NCBI RefSeq assembly: GCF_905475395.1
Contig: NC_058337.1
Span: 139,321,172 to 139,385,171, forward strand
DNA from: Chrysoperla carnea
Lineage: Eukaryota > Arthropoda > Insecta > Neuroptera > Chrysopidae
Length of the DNA: 64,000 bases
Direction of reading: 5' to 3'
A model generated the notes under the pieces. The model had not been told where the DNA came from, ran no database searches, and was given only the letters and a program-made list of their open reading frames with translations. The translations under genes were made by a program, and so were the position numbers. Position 1 is the stretch's first letter. Each line of letters starts with the position of its first letter. Below are positions 43,797 to 54,202 of this stretch, piece by piece.

Positions 43797-44371
43797 GTTT
43801 GATAGTTCCTTTGGAGGTACAAACCTCCATCTTCCAGATGGAGAAGCTTTAGCTTGCCATGTGCACGATGATGCGTTAGCATCATAAGCACTATGACACA
43901 TTACAGCAGGAAATCACATACAGTTTACTATCATCGCTATCACATAGAGTGGATTACAAAGTATCGATATAAGGTATTAACTTACGATATAAAAAAGAGG
44001 GTTCGAGAAATTATTGCACAGGTAGCAACAGAATTAGGTATTAAAATAGAAAATGGAGTAGTATCAAGCGATCATATACACATTTTTGCTAATATTCCAC
44101 CTCATATAAAAATCTGTGAATTTGTACAAAAAGCGAAAGTCAGATCTTCAAAGAAGATGCAAGAGGAATTTCCAATATTAAAACAAAAAATACTTGGGTA
44201 GACATTTGTGGGCACGGGGTTACTTTAGTGCTACTAGTGGTAATGTGACTGATGATATAATTAATGAATATATTAATAAGCATACTGATGCCCATGAATC
44301 AGACATGATTTCTAACATAAGACTCGAATAAGCTTTAGCTTGATATGCGACTTCTAGTCGCTATAATCAAA
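43797..44371 (+). mobile_element. Second type of IS200/IS605 element
   Basis: Distinct from the eight-copy family. Left hairpins GGAGGTACAAACCTCC and CCATCTTCCAGATGG; tnpA; right hairpin GCGACTTCTAGTCGC near 44348-44362. Boundaries approximate. Confidence 0.7.
43893..44331 (+). pseudogene. tnpA: TnpA of the second IS200 type, frameshifted
   Basis: Y1 transposase: HYSRKSHTVYYHRYHIEWITKY start, HUH block SDHIHIFANIPP, and C-terminal GRHLWARGYFSATSGNV. One frameshift in an A-run near 44185-44192 separates the 102-codon frame from its last 45 residues. An otherwise near-complete gene; a homopolymer error is possible. Confidence 0.8.
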
Positions 44372-44538
44372 CTTTTATCTCTCAGATGAAAGTGGTTGAT
44401 TTCCCAGTTAAGCCACTTAAAAAAGTTTTCACAAACGAGAACGGTACACATGGTACGTTATACTTGATTACTAATGATTTAAGCATAGACAATCCACGTT
44501 TCTACGAACTCTATCAAAAACGGTGGAGAATCGAAGAA

Positions 44539-45861
44539 GGCTCTGTCCAAATAAGTGTGTAAATTTCTCAAAGGTTATATAAAGAACATTATAACTTAAG
44601 GAGAAATTAATATGACTCAAAAACAAAATGAAGCAACGAATCGAGCCATAGATTTATTGATCAATAATGATACAGATATATCAACTTTATTTAAAGAAGA
44701 TGGTTTATTAAAACAGTTAACTAAGCGTCTTGTAGAGAAGGCATTGCAGTCAGAGATGAATCATTTAGGATATAGCAAATATAGTCAGAGTGATATTGAG
44801 AATTCGCGTAATGGTTATAATGTAAAGAACCTCATGACAAAGAATGGTGCTGTTGAGATTGAAGTACCAAGGGATAGGAATAGTAGTTTTGAACCAGCAT
44901 TAATAGCAAAGCGTCAAAGAAGGTTTGATGGATTTGATGACAAAGTGCTATCATTATACGCTAAAGGCATGAGCTTATCAGATATAAAGATTCAACTGCA
45001 AGAATTGTATGGAGCTGATATTAGTGAGAGCTTAATTAGTCAAATTACTGATGATATAATTGAGGATGATAAGCTATGGCAGAGTCGTCCACTGGACTCA
45101 GTATATGCTATAGTGTTTTTTGATTGTTTAATAGTAAAAGTACGTCAGGATAAACGTATTATCAATAAATCAGTATATGTTGCATTAGGTATTGATTTGC
45201 AAGGACAGAAAGATATTTTAGGATTATGGATCAGTGAAAATGAAGGTGCTAAATTTTGGCTTAGTAATTTTACTGAGATGAAAAACAGGGGTATGCAAGA
45301 TATGTTAATTGCCTGCAGCGATAACTTGACTGGTATGTCTGAAGCTATAGGAGCATTTTTTCCAAAGACTGAGCATCAATTATGTATTGTACATCAAATC
45401 AGAAATAGTTTAAGATATGTATCTTATAAGGACCGTAAAGAACTTGCAGGTGATTTAAAACCTATTTATACTGCTAGTACTGAAGAAGAAGCACATCTTG
45501 CTTTGGAAAGTTTTGAAGCAAAATGGAATAAACAATATCCTCAAATTGCTAAGTCCTGGTATGCCAATTGGGATAATTTAATAATTTTCTTAGGCTATCC
45601 TGAAGAAATAAGGAAAATAATTTATACAACTAATGCTGTGGAATCTGTCAATAGTCAGTTACGTAAGGTGACTAAAAATAAGAGAGTTTTCCCAAATGAT
45701 AATGCTGTTTTTAAAAGCTTATATTTGGCAATTGAATATATGACTAGAAAATGGTCTATGCCTGTCCCAAATTGGAACGCGGCTATGGCTCATTTTTTAA
45801 TTAAATTTGAAGGAAGAATCTAGGGCTTTGAAAAAATTTACACAGTTAATTGGAAAGACTC
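44539..45861 (+). mobile_element. IS256-family element, complete
   Basis: 1,323 bp with imperfect inverted ends (GGCTCTGTCCAAATAAGTG and the complement of GAGTCTTTCCAATTAACTG) and an 8-bp target duplication TCGAAGAA at 44531-44538 and 45862-45869. Confidence 0.9.
44612..45823 (+). CDS. IS256-family transposase
   Basis: An intact 403-residue mutator-type DDE transposase. Catalytic D in YAIVFFDCLIVKVRQD, second D in MLIACSDNLTGM, the C-x2-H block QLCIVHQIRNS, and the glutamate in YTTNAVESVNSQLRK. Full family length. A 251-residue second copy lies inverted at 46027-46782, differing by only two residues over the shared part. Confidence 0.92.
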   Translation: MTQKQNEATNRAIDLLINNDTDISTLFKEDGLLKQLTKRLVEKALQSEMNHLGYSKYSQSDIENSRNGYNVKNLMTKNGAVEIEVPRDRNSSFEPALIAKRQRRFDGFDDKVLSLYAKGMSLSDIKIQLQELYGADISESLISQITDDIIEDDKLWQSRPLDSVYAIVFFDCLIVKVRQDKRIINKSVYVALGIDLQGQKDILGLWISENEGAKFWLSNFTEMKNRGMQDMLIACSDNLTGMSEAIGAFFPKTEHQLCIVHQIRNSLRYVSYKDRKELAGDLKPIYTASTEEEAHLALESFEAKWNKQYPQIAKSWYANWDNLIIFLGYPEEIRKIIYTTNAVESVNSQLRKVTKNKRVFPNDNAVFKSLYLAIEYMTRKWSMPVPNWNAAMAHFLIKFEGRI

Positions 45862-45988
45862 TCGAAGAATACCATAAATCAATTAAACAGAACGCTAGTT
45901 TGGCTAAATACCCAACTAAGGTTATTCGTTCACAATGTAACCATATTTTGTCGGTACTGATAGCTTATTCTAAATTAGAAAAACTTAA

Positions 45989-46755
45989 GAGTCTTTCCAA
46001 TTACCTGTGTAAATTTTTTCAAAGCCCTAGATTCTCCCTTCAAATTTAATTAAAAAATGAGCCATAGCCGCGTTCCAATTTGGGACAGGCATAGACCATT
46101 TTCTAGTCATATATTCAATTGCCAAATATAAGCTTTTAAAAACAGCATTATCATTTGGGAAAACTCTCTTATTTTTAGTCACCTTACGTAACTGACTATT
46201 GACAGATTCCACAGCATTAGTTGTATAAATTATTTTCCTTATTTCTTCAGGATAGCCTAAGAAAATTATTAAATTATCCCAATTGGCATACCAGGACTTA
46301 GCAACTTGAGGATATTGTTTATTCCATTTTGCTTCAAAACTTTCCAAAGCAAGATGTGCTTCTTCTTCAGTACTTGCACTATAAATAGGTTTTAAATCAC
46401 CTGCAAGTTCTTTACGGTCCTTATAAGATACATATCTTAAACTATTTCTGATTTGATGTACAATACATAATTGATGCTCAGTCTTTGGAAAAAATGCTCC
46501 TATAGCTTCAGACATACCAGTCAAGTTATCGCTGCAGGCAATTAACATATCTTGCATACCCCTGTTTTTCATCTCAGTAAAATTACTAAGCCAAAATTTA
46601 GCACCTTCATTTTCACTGATCCATAATCCCAAAATATCTTTCTGTCCTTGTAAATCAATACCTAATGCAACATATACTGATTTATTGATAATACGTTTAT
46701 CTTGACGTACTTTTACTATTAAACAATCAAAAAACACTATAGCATATACTGAGGT
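45989..46755 (-). mobile_element. IS256 element, second copy, truncated
   Basis: Inverted relative to the first copy and 127 bp away. Contains the right end and the C-terminal 250 residues or so of the transposase (46027-46755), from SVYAIVFFDCL on. The 5' half is replaced at 46756 by an IS21 fragment. Confidence 0.88.
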
Positions 46756-47127
46756 TGTCATTGTCAAATAAAAAGGGACCACTATATGTAAAAATTTTTA
46801 TGGCATATTTCCTCCAGATTTATAGTTATTAATACGATAGCTTTTACCTGTTATGTTTAGTATATGTGCATGATGTACTACTCGATCAATAATTGCATGA
46901 GTTAATAACTCATCAGCAAATATTTCATTCTATCTTTCAAAATCCTTGTTTGTGGTGATAATGGTAGCTTTATTTTCATATCCTTTAGCAATAATATTAA
47001 AAAAATCATCTACTGAATGTTTGGGTAATTGCTTAAAACCTAACTCATCAAGAATTAATAAGTCAAATGATAAGAGTAATTTAACCTTTTTGTGATAGCT
47101 ATTATCTGCTCTTGCAATATGTAAATT
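46756..47127 (-). pseudogene. istB: IS21-type istB 3' fragment, copy A
   Basis: Minus strand: KVKLLLSFDLLILDELGF (Walker B), NKATIITTNKDFER, a stop near 46930 where copy B has W, then FADELLTHAIIDRVVHHAH and GKSYRINNYKSGG. This is a different IS21 from the one at 17127. It ends with TTGTCATTGTCAAATAAAAA on the IS256 side and is cut by IS200 copy 3 at 47127. Confidence 0.8.
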
Positions 47128-47710
47128 ATCAATTACTACCGTCTAAAGCCGGTAGTTTGGTTTACGCTTGCAAAGCAGATTAAAAGCGTAAACGCTAAAA
47201 CTCTGATATTCTAAAATCATCTCTTTTATGATATTCTTCTTGTTGCTCTATATACTTCTGTACTGCTTCTGAATTCACATTACCAACTGTAACAACAAAA
47301 TACCCTCTAGCCCAAAGATGTTGACCCCAATATCGCTTACGAAGTAGTTCAAATTCCTGTAGCAATTTACGACTACTCTTTCCTTTAATATATTGTAACA
47401 CCTTAGATATTGAGATACTCGGTGGAACTGATACTAATATATGAACATGATCAGGACTTATGCTGCCACTAATTATATCTATGTAATTAGCTGCACATAT
47501 TTCCTGAATTAATTCCCTAGCTCTACTTGCTATTTGCCCAGTTAAAACTCTATACCTGTACTTTGTACAAAACACTATATGATACTTTAAATCATACAGG
47601 CTATGAGACCCTCTCCTATATTCCATCTCTTCCTCTAGTAACCTATTAGATAGATTATACTAAAGTGTTCGCCTAAAGGCGAGGGTGTTAACCCTATCCC
47701 ACTTAACTAC
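47128..47710 (-). mobile_element. IS200/IS605-type element, copy 3
   Basis: Complete ends; TTAT precedes the left end. The best preserved copy. Confidence 0.92.
47195..47626 (-). CDS. tnpA: IS200 transposase TnpA, intact
   Basis: The 143-residue Y1 transposase that would drive the whole family. Starts MEYRRGSHSLYDLKYHIVFC; HUH motif in SPDHVHILVSVPP (about residue 62); nucleophile tyrosine in KVLQYIKGKSSRK; ends FRISEF. It is the only copy in the window with an unbroken standard-length frame. Confidence 0.93.
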   Translation of the reverse strand: MEYRRGSHSLYDLKYHIVFCTKYRYRVLTGQIASRARELIQEICAANYIDIISGSISPDHVHILVSVPPSISISKVLQYIKGKSSRKLLQEFELLRKRYWGQHLWARGYFVVTVGNVNSEAVQKYIEQQEEYHKRDDFRISEF

Positions 47711-47740
47711 ATAAAAAAATACTTTCTTATGCGATAAATT

Positions 47741-48690
47741 TTATTTTTCATTTAATAAAGGTAAAAGTTTTTCTTTTAATTTCTCTTTTATTATAGGGTA
47801 ATTATTTAAAGAATTGGGTACAATTGAGTTATTATATATTTCACAATATTTTTCGTCATTTTGATCAACAGAAATAATATAGTTATATAGATCTTCTTCT
47901 GAAGTAAAATCTTTAGCAAATATTACTGCCTTAGGGTTTACGTCTTTAACATAGCTTTTATCTGCATAAGAAATAGGGACCGCTCCAGCTAGATAAGCTT
48001 GGAAAGGTTTTTCAGTAACATAGCCTTCATACGTCTTATTTTCATAAGCAATTACAAATTTGCATTCAGATAACCACTCTCTAGTTTTTTCTGTAGGTAC
48101 TACTCTAGCTTCGTTATTTAAGTATTTATCTCCGCTTCTTATTCTTTTATCTGATGATAGCTTGTGAAAAAATTTATCTCTTGCAACGCAACCATCAAAT
48201 TTTTCAGTATCATCTATATGTGCACTAACAAGAAAACAAGCAAATGCGGCTTATTCGGGTTGCATTTAGGTCTTTTATAATTTGTGCTTATCTCATTAGT
48301 AAAATACATATAATATAGAGGTATTCTTATATAATGCGGATGATCTATATAATCAAAACCTATAGCTATATCATAATTATCAGGGTTAGGTCTAATAGAT
48401 TCACCAGTAAAAAATATTTTTATACTATTCTTGTTACTAATTTTTTTCTGACCGAAAACACTCTCAATTATAAGATCATAATTTTTATGATATATAACAA
48501 TTTTTCTTCCACTTTCTTTTATTACTTCTTTTATCATTGGCAGTTCATCTATTGTAAATCCTGACCACATATTGATGAAACTAACCCTTAGAATATTTTC
48601 ATTTTTTCTGGACTTTAAATTTTCTATACCATATATGCAGACAAATACTAATAATATTGATATGCAAATTATAAAAATTTTTCTTAACAT
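47741..48690 (-). pseudogene. GT10 fucosyltransferase-like, frameshifted
   Basis: Starts at ATG 48690 with a membrane anchor (MLRKIFIICISILLVFVCIYG). A frameshift near 48235 divides it. The second part carries EWLSECKFVIAYENK and YEGYVTEKPFQAYLAGAVPI, the alpha-1,3-fucosyltransferase motif, then VIFAKDFTSEEDL. About 316 codons. It would decorate surface glycans from GDP-fucose; gene product topology is type II membrane. It lies four kilobases downstream of the licD-like gene. Confidence 0.8.
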
Positions 48691-48703
48691 TTGAGTTATT
48701 AAT

Positions 48704-49990
48704 TTATTCTTCTATTTGCTGTGGTTGAGAATTTTCTGCTTTTACTTCAATAATTTCAGATTTGGAAGAAACAATTTGGTAACGTTCAAGACTTGCAGGT
48801 AGCGTTTTATTTCCTGAATCAATACCGAGTTTTTGTATATTCTTAACTCTTGACATAAAATTACGATTAAAAGAAGCCGCAAACTTATCATAATTAGTAA
48901 CCATATTATGTAGATTATTGCCAATTTTTTGAGAATAATCTGCTATAGTACCAATAGAGCTTAATAACTTTCTTACTTCTTCAATAATTACTTTATAATT
49001 TTCTGAGCGTCTATGATCAGTAATTTGAAATTTTGCGAATGAAAGCATATTCATAAGCCCACTAGGTCCTACTGGGAAAATACTACAGCCCCAAGCTTTT
49101 TGTAGAAAATTAGGATCAGCTGCAATAACTTTTTCAACGGCTTGTTCAGTGGGTAAAAACATCAAAGTAATGACATTGTTATAATTCTGCTCTTTTTTAT
49201 TTAAGTCAGCTAAAATATTTTCAGCATAATCTTTATTAGCTAACGATTTTAAATGATAATTCATAGTTTTGCTAAGATTCCCACTATTATCCTGCTCATC
49301 AACTAAAAATTTGGAAGCTTTTGAATCAATCACCATCAAATTACCGGAAGGCAGAAAAATAAGTGCATCAGGTCTTAATTTAGTACTATCTGCGGTAGTT
49401 AAACCATATTGCATGATGAAATCTAAATTAGAACGTAATCCTGATGATTTTAAGATATTTTCGAGAGTAATCTCAGCAAGTAGCCCTGCCCCAATAGGCG
49501 AAAGTAACGACTGTTTGATTAAGTCCACTGTGCTTTTAGACTGCTCAATATCTTTATTAAGTGTCCCTACCATAGTAATTAAACGCTCAAACTCACTATT
49601 AAACTTTCCAGAAGCAGTAACAATATTTTTCTCAGCTAACTCTCTTGCTGCTGTGTTTTCCATTTTATGGATCTCGATAAGTTGCTTGGATAAATCCTTG
49701 CCAAAATCAAATAAAGCAGCTTTAGCCGAAGAAAAGGACTCATTACGTATTTTTTCAGAATCCTTAATAGATTGTTCTTGATACTCTACTCTGCACTTTA
49801 GTTGCTCGATTTTTTGTAAGTAAACTATTTTTTCTTGATTAAGTAGCTGATTATTATTAGTAATTTCCAAATTTTGATCTGTTAAGAATTGTAGCTCTGT
49901 TTTTAAAGTTCTAACTTTTATATAAAACCAAATTATTAAAACTAATAAAATAAGTGCTGAAGTTATGATAGCAGGTATTAAATAAGGCAT
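48704..49990 (-). CDS. rmuC: DNA recombination protein RmuC
   Basis: An intact 428-residue protein. N-terminal membrane helix (LIPAIITSALILLVLIIWFY), a long coiled coil (residues about 30-120), then the conserved core ITLENILKSSGLR, KLRPDALIFLPSGNLMVIDSKAS and VTLMFLPTEQAVEKVI. RmuC is nuclease-fold related and limits recombination at inverted repeats. It sits 13 bases upstream of the GT10 gene. Confidence 0.9.
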   Translation of the reverse strand: MPYLIPAIITSALILLVLIIWFYIKVRTLKTELQFLTDQNLEITNNNQLLNQEKIVYLQKIEQLKCRVEYQEQSIKDSEKIRNESFSSAKAALFDFGKDLSKQLIEIHKMENTAARELAEKNIVTASGKFNSEFERLITMVGTLNKDIEQSKSTVDLIKQSLLSPIGAGLLAEITLENILKSSGLRSNLDFIMQYGLTTADSTKLRPDALIFLPSGNLMVIDSKASKFLVDEQDNSGNLSKTMNYHLKSLANKDYAENILADLNKKEQNYNNVITLMFLPTEQAVEKVIAADPNFLQKAWGCSIFPVGPSGLMNMLSFAKFQITDHRRSENYKVIIEEVRKLLSSIGTIADYSQKIGNNLHNMVTNYDKFAASFNRNFMSRVKNIQKLGIDSGNKTLPASLERYQIVSSKSEIIEVKAENSQPQQIEE

Positions 49991-49999
49991 AAAATGAGG

Positions 50000-50180
50000 T
50001 TAGTGGTTCACTTATGTCATTCCCGCATAAGCAAGAATCCAGAAAAAAACCATAAATACAGTAAAATTTTAGAGCTAAAAGCTCGATTTTATCTCGCTTT
50101 ATGCTGGATCCCCGCCTATGCGGGGATGACATTGGGGACATTTTTCGCGTCATACAACAACCTAGGTACAAGTACAGATA
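50000..50180. repeat. Rickettsia palindromic elements
   Basis: Includes GTCATTCCCGCATAAGC, the TAAAATTTTAGAGCTAAAAGCTC region and ATCCCCGCCTATGCGGGGAT; lies just past the clpX stop. Confidence 0.7.
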
Positions 50181-51462
50181 CTACGCCGGTATGTCTTCAA
50201 CAGCTGCTTGCTTTTTACTTGTTTTTGCTGTTGGGGTAATAATAGAAGTAATTATTGGCTCTATTAGCCCCTTAACTACATCTTCTGTAATAGTAACACG
50301 CTGTTTCTTCAGCTCAGCATCTTTATACATACTATCAAGTAAAAGATGCTCAATTATTGAACGAAGACCTCTTGCTCCAGTTTTTTTAGCTAAAGCTTTT
50401 TCAGCGATAGCTTCTAATGCAGAATCCTCAACTATTAACTCAGCTTCCTCAAGCTCAAATTGTTTTTTAAACTGTTTTACTATAGCATTTTTTGTCTTAG
50501 TTAAAATTGTAACTAAAGCTTCTTTATCTAAATCATCTAAGGTTGTAACGATTGGTAATCTTCCGATAAATTCAGGAATTAATCCAAATTTTGTTAAATC
50601 CTCAATCTCTAAAGATTTAAGAATCTCTCTGTTAATTTTTTCTTTGTCAATATTTACATTTGCTGCAAAACCTATAGAACTATTATTTGTTCTAGAAGTT
50701 ATGATGCTATCAATTCCCATAAAAGCACCACCGCAAATAAACAAAATATTTGAGGTATCGAGCTGCACAAAATCTTGCTGTGGATGTTTTCGACCACCTT
50801 GCGGAGGAACAGAAGCAACCGTTCCTTCCATAATTTTAAGTAGTGCTTGTTGTACGCCCTCCCCTGATACATCTCTAGTAATTGAAGGGTTTTCGGACTT
50901 TCTAGCAATCTTATCAACCTCATCAATATATATTATACCTTTTTGTGCTTTAGCCACATTAAACTCGGCAGCCTGAAGTAATCTAAGTAAAATATTTTCA
51001 ACATCCTCACCAACATAACCAGCTTCCGTTAAAGAGGTAGCATCAGCCATAGTAAAAGGTACGTCTAAAATTTTAGCAAGTGTTTGAGCAAGTTTTACCT
51101 GAACCGGTAGGACCAATTAACAAAATATTAGATTTATTAAGCTCAACATCATTATTGCCTGACTGGACATATTCAAGCCTTTTATAATGATTATATACCG
51201 CTACTGCTAGAATTTTTTTAGCTTGCTCTTGACCAACTACATAATCATTCAAAACTGAACATATTTTTTGTGGAGTCGGAATGGTGGAAGTAATCTGCTT
51301 TAATGCAATTTTACTCTCTTCTTCCATTATATCCACGCATAAATTTATACATTCATCGCAAATAAATACCGCAGGACCTGCTATTAATTTTTTCACTTCA
51401 TGCTGCTTTTTGCTACAGAATGAACAAATTAATTCTTTTTTATTAGCTTCTACTACCATCAA
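50181..51462 (-). pseudogene. clpX: ClpX unfoldase, frameshifted after Walker A
   Basis: AAA+ unfoldase of the ClpXP protease. The N-terminal C4 zinc domain (CSFC...CDECINLC) and Walker [11 protein letters not shown] are in the frame 51462-51073; after KT a frameshift near 51090-51100 moves the rest to 51116-50181: [17 protein letters not shown], Walker [14 protein letters not shown], arginine-finger and sensor regions, and [11 protein letters not shown]. Total about 425 residues, as usual. ClpX is broadly essential in alphaproteobacteria. Confidence 0.9.
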
Positions 51463-51794
51463 TTTTTCTTCTTTTTATATGTTTATATACTTATTGTCTA
51501 TCGTGGTGACGTACTTGCGTGGCTTAGCTCTGTCATGCCATAGAGGCTTTGTTGCCTAGATCAATTTTTCCTCTGTCATCCTGCGAGCTTGTAGCGGGAT
51601 CCAGCTAAAAATACTAAAATTATTAGTATTAAAAGTTGCTTTTCTGGATACCGTGGTCAAGCAACTAGATGACACCGAGGGCGTTTTTTGATCCACACAA
51701 CAATGCCTTGCGAGGAACATAGCTTTGATGCAATCTTAAGGACATTTTCATAAGATTGCCACGCCACTTTCAGTGGCTTGCAATGACGTTTTTG
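51463..51794. repeat. Intergenic palindromic repeats
   Basis: No gene. CCTCTGTCATCCTGCGAGC, AATACTAAAATTATTAGTATT and AGATTGCCACGCC...CAATGACG blocks show two or three repeat families side by side. Confidence 0.6.
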
Positions 51795-52346
51795 TTACAA
51801 AACCCTACCATACATATAGTAATCTTTATGCTCATTTGCAACTATTTCGTATTTTTTAAGTATTCCCTCACGTGCAAACCCGCATCTTTCAAGTAAATTA
51901 ATTGAGCGTAAATTATCTGTAATTACTGTTGCTTGAACTCTGACAATTTCAATATGATCGGTAATTTTCAGAATATTTTTTATAGACTTTAACATTATAC
52001 CTTGCCCCCAAAAGCTATAATCCAAATCATAGCTGATTTTGGCCTTGTGATGCTCTAAATTTATTATATTAAAACCAGCAGTGCCAATAAGTTTATTATC
52101 GCTTTTAAGTGAAATACCCCAATAAAAACTTCTGTGATTCTTATATAAACTAGACCAATAACGAATTTCTTCCTTAGCTTCCTCTAAAGTTTTTGGTCTG
52201 TTACTTTCTGTTATATAAATAGCCATTTCAGGCTTATTCATATAACTAAAATAATCTTCAGCATCCACGCCCGTTAGCTCTCTTAATATTATATCATCTA
52301 AATCAAGCGTAGGAAAGGGGGAGTATAAATATTTTCTATCAATCAT
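51795..52346 (-). CDS. RimJ-type GNAT acetyltransferase
   Basis: An intact 183-residue N-acetyltransferase of the RimJ/RimL group, which acetylates ribosomal or other protein N-termini or small molecules. [23 protein letters not shown] is the central strand pair; [18 protein letters not shown] is the conserved acetyl-CoA/C-terminal motif. It overlaps the queC stop by 4 bases, so the two genes are probably translationally coupled. Confidence 0.85.
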   Translation of the reverse strand: MIDRKYLYSPFPTLDLDDIILRELTGVDAEDYFSYMNKPEMAIYITESNRPKTLEEAKEEIRYWSSLYKNHRSFYWGISLKSDNKLIGTAGFNIINLEHHKAKISYDLDYSFWGQGIMLKSIKNILKITDHIEIVRVQATVITDNLRSINLLERCGFAREGILKKYEIVANEHKDYYMYGRVL

Positions 52347-53026
52347 AAATATTTTGCAGGGTCTTGCACATTATTCTTTTTAAAAGCATCAAGCCTTATC
52401 GTGCAAGCAAGGCAAGTGCCGCAAGATAGATCATCTTCGCTACGATCATAACATGATATGGTATTTTTATAATCTACTCCAAGCCTAAGCCCTGTTTTAA
52501 TTATCTGATCTTTAGTCATATTAATTAAAGGAGTATGAATAGTAACTCCGCCTATGTTGGTTGCTAGATTTGCCATTGCTTCAAAAGATTTGATATATTC
52601 AGGGCGGCAATCAGGATAATTTGCTGAATCGCTAGTATGTACGCCTATGAAAATATCCTTAGCACCTATTATTTCGGCAAACCCTAATGCGTAACTTAAA
52701 AAAATTGTATTACGGGCAGGTACATCGATAACTGGCACATCTTCAGGTAGCTCTTTCGTATCGTGATAATGAGGAACTTTTATATCATCATCAGTAAGAG
52801 CAGAACCACCGAAAGCTCTTAAGTCTATATTGACAATTTTATGTTGCTTGACATTATACTTTTTTAGCAGCTCCGTAACTTTCCGTAGTTCAGCATTGTT
52901 ACGCTGCCCATAATTAAAACTTATAGCATGAATTTCATAACCTTGCTCTCTCATTATTGCAAGAACAGTAGCAGAATCCGCCCCACCACTAACTAAAATA
53001 ACCGCTTTTTTCATTTCTATATTCAT
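52343..53026 (-). CDS. queC: 7-cyano-7-deazaguanine synthase
   Basis: Makes preQ0 for queuosine tRNA modification. A full 227-residue frame. PP-loop [14 protein letters not shown] near residue 13 (most homologues have SGGLDS); [22 protein letters not shown] in the middle; C-terminal zinc cysteines in [22 protein letters not shown] start at 53014 ([11 protein letters not shown]) is also plausible. Other queuosine genes are not in the window. Confidence 0.9.
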   Translation of the reverse strand: MNIEMKKAVILVSGGADSATVLAIMREQGYEIHAISFNYGQRNNAELRKVTELLKKYNVKQHKIVNIDLRAFGGSALTDDDIKVPHYHDTKELPEDVPVIDVPARNTIFLSYALGFAEIIGAKDIFIGVHTSDSANYPDCRPEYIKSFEAMANLATNIGGVTIHTPLINMTKDQIIKTGLRLGVDYKNTISCYDRSEDDLSCGTCLACTIRLDAFKKNNVQDPAKYL

Positions 53027-53082
53027 TTCTTTATTAAGAGTAATTATAATACAATTATATAAAATATATACAGAAATTTTTA

Positions 53083-53257
53083 TGACTACAAAAATATTTA
53101 TTAAAGAAAAACTATTAATAGTAAAGATTTGAGTGCTTTAAGCAAAGATATAGACAACACTAAAAAAGGTACAAAATTAATACAACGATTATCAGGTAAA
53201 AGTACCTCAAATATGTCTACCGATGAAATAATGAAATTAACACGAGGTAAGGTATAA
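53083..53257 (+). pseudogene. VapB-type antitoxin remnant
   Basis: Two frames: [15 protein letters not shown], then [20 protein letters not shown] and MSTDEIMKLTRGKV at the end. The terminal STDEIMxLTRG is a common VapB antitoxin signature. A frameshift or stop near 53130 separates them. No toxin partner follows; IS200 copy 4 starts 32 bases later. Confidence 0.5.
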
Positions 53258-53289
53258 ATATTCTTGACTAAATAGTGATAATAATTTAT

Positions 53290-53876
53290 GTAGTTAAGTG
53301 GGATAGGGTTAACACCCTCGCCTTTAGGCGAACACTTTAGTATAATCTATCTAATAGGTTACTAGAGGAAGAGATGGAATATAGGAGAGGGTCTCATAGC
53401 CTGTATGATTTAAAGTATCATATAGTGTTTTGTACAAAGTACAGGTATAGAGTTTTAACTGGGCAAATAGCAAGTAGAGCAAGGGAAGTAATTCAGGAAA
53501 TATGTGCAGCTAATAACATAGACATAATTAGTGGCAGCATAAGTCCTGATGCAGCATGTTCATATATTAGTATCAGTTCCACCGAGTATCTCAATATCTA
53601 AGGTGTTACAATATATTAAAGGAAAGAGTAGTCGTAAATTGCTACAGGAATTTGAACTACTTCGTAAGCGATATTGTGGTCAACATCTTTGGGCTAGAGG
53701 GTATTTTGTTGTTACAGTTGGTAATGTGAATTCAGAAGCAGTACAGAAGTATATAGAGCAACAAGAAGAATATCATAAAAAAGATGATTTTAGAATATCA
53801 GAGTTTTAGCGTTTACGCTTTTAATCTGCTTTGCAAGCGTAAACCAAACTACCGGCTTTAGACGGTAGTAATTGAT
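53290..53876 (+). mobile_element. IS200/IS605-type element, copy 4
   Basis: Complete ends, TTAT target on the left. tnpA occupies 53374-53809. Confidence 0.92.
53374..53809 (+). pseudogene. tnpA: IS200 transposase TnpA, copy 4, frameshifted
   Basis: Four extra bases (GCAG-like) in the HUH block near 53550 shift the frame between SISPD and HVHILVSVP; the second frame (from 53549) contains the tyrosine region and normal end. Confidence 0.88.
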
Positions 53877-53904
53877 AAGTCACGCTGTTACTTTGATAAC
53901 TTAT

Positions 53905-53982
53905 GGCGGGTGTAGCTCAGTTGGTTAGAGCATCAGGTTGTGGTTCTGAGGGTCGCGGGTTCGATTCCCGTCACTCGCCCCA
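53905..53982 (+). tRNA. tRNA-His (GTG)
   Basis: Anticodon loop TTGTGGT in a CAGG...TCTG-type stem gives anticodon GTG. The acceptor stem is 8 bp (GGCGGGTG with CACTCGCC), including the extra G-1 to C73 pair that marks tRNA-His, and the CCA is encoded (53980-53982). D loop GCTCAGTTGGTTAGAGC and T arm CGGGTTCGATTCCCG are standard. It appears intact. Confidence 0.95.
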
Positions 53983-54028
53983 TTTTTTATTACATATCAT
54001 TCCCGCTTAAGGCGTGGATCGGGAGTCG

Positions 54029-54147
54029 TCATTGCGAGCGAATAAAATGAGCGTGGCAATCCAGAAAAATAATAAAAAATGCTATAAGTTAGCATTTTTT
54101 AACTAGATTGCTTCGTCAATTACTTCGTAATTTCCTCGCAATGACGG
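54029..54147. repeat. Rickettsia palindromic element
   Basis: Begins GTCATTGCGAGCGAAT and ends CCTCGCAATGACGG, with an inner TGCTATAAGTTAGCA hairpin. Typical full-length copy of the type also seen at 2515 and 61095. Confidence 0.8.
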
Positions 54148-54202
54148 AAAAACTAATCAACGCGGAGCAAGCCTTAAGTAGGAATGACATAATTCTTTTC
54201 AT

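Larger units (their letters stand above)
44372..45988 (+). pseudogene. IS4-family transposase remnant, split by IS256
   Basis: Two pieces: 44372-44538 (VVDFPVKPLKKVFTNENG, TLYLITNDLSIDN, FYELYQKRWRIEE) and 45870-45988 (YHKSIKQNASLAKYPT, HILSVLIAYSKLEKLK). Together they show the Y-(2)-R-(3)-E-(6)-K signature of IS4 transposases, with the IS256 element inserted exactly between E and Y. The N-terminal half and C-terminal end are missing. Confidence 0.75.

Noticed and set aside
43705-43887. 60-residue ORF upstream of the second-type IS200 tnpA as a gene
   Set aside because: It spans the element's left-end hairpins and has no recognisable domain.
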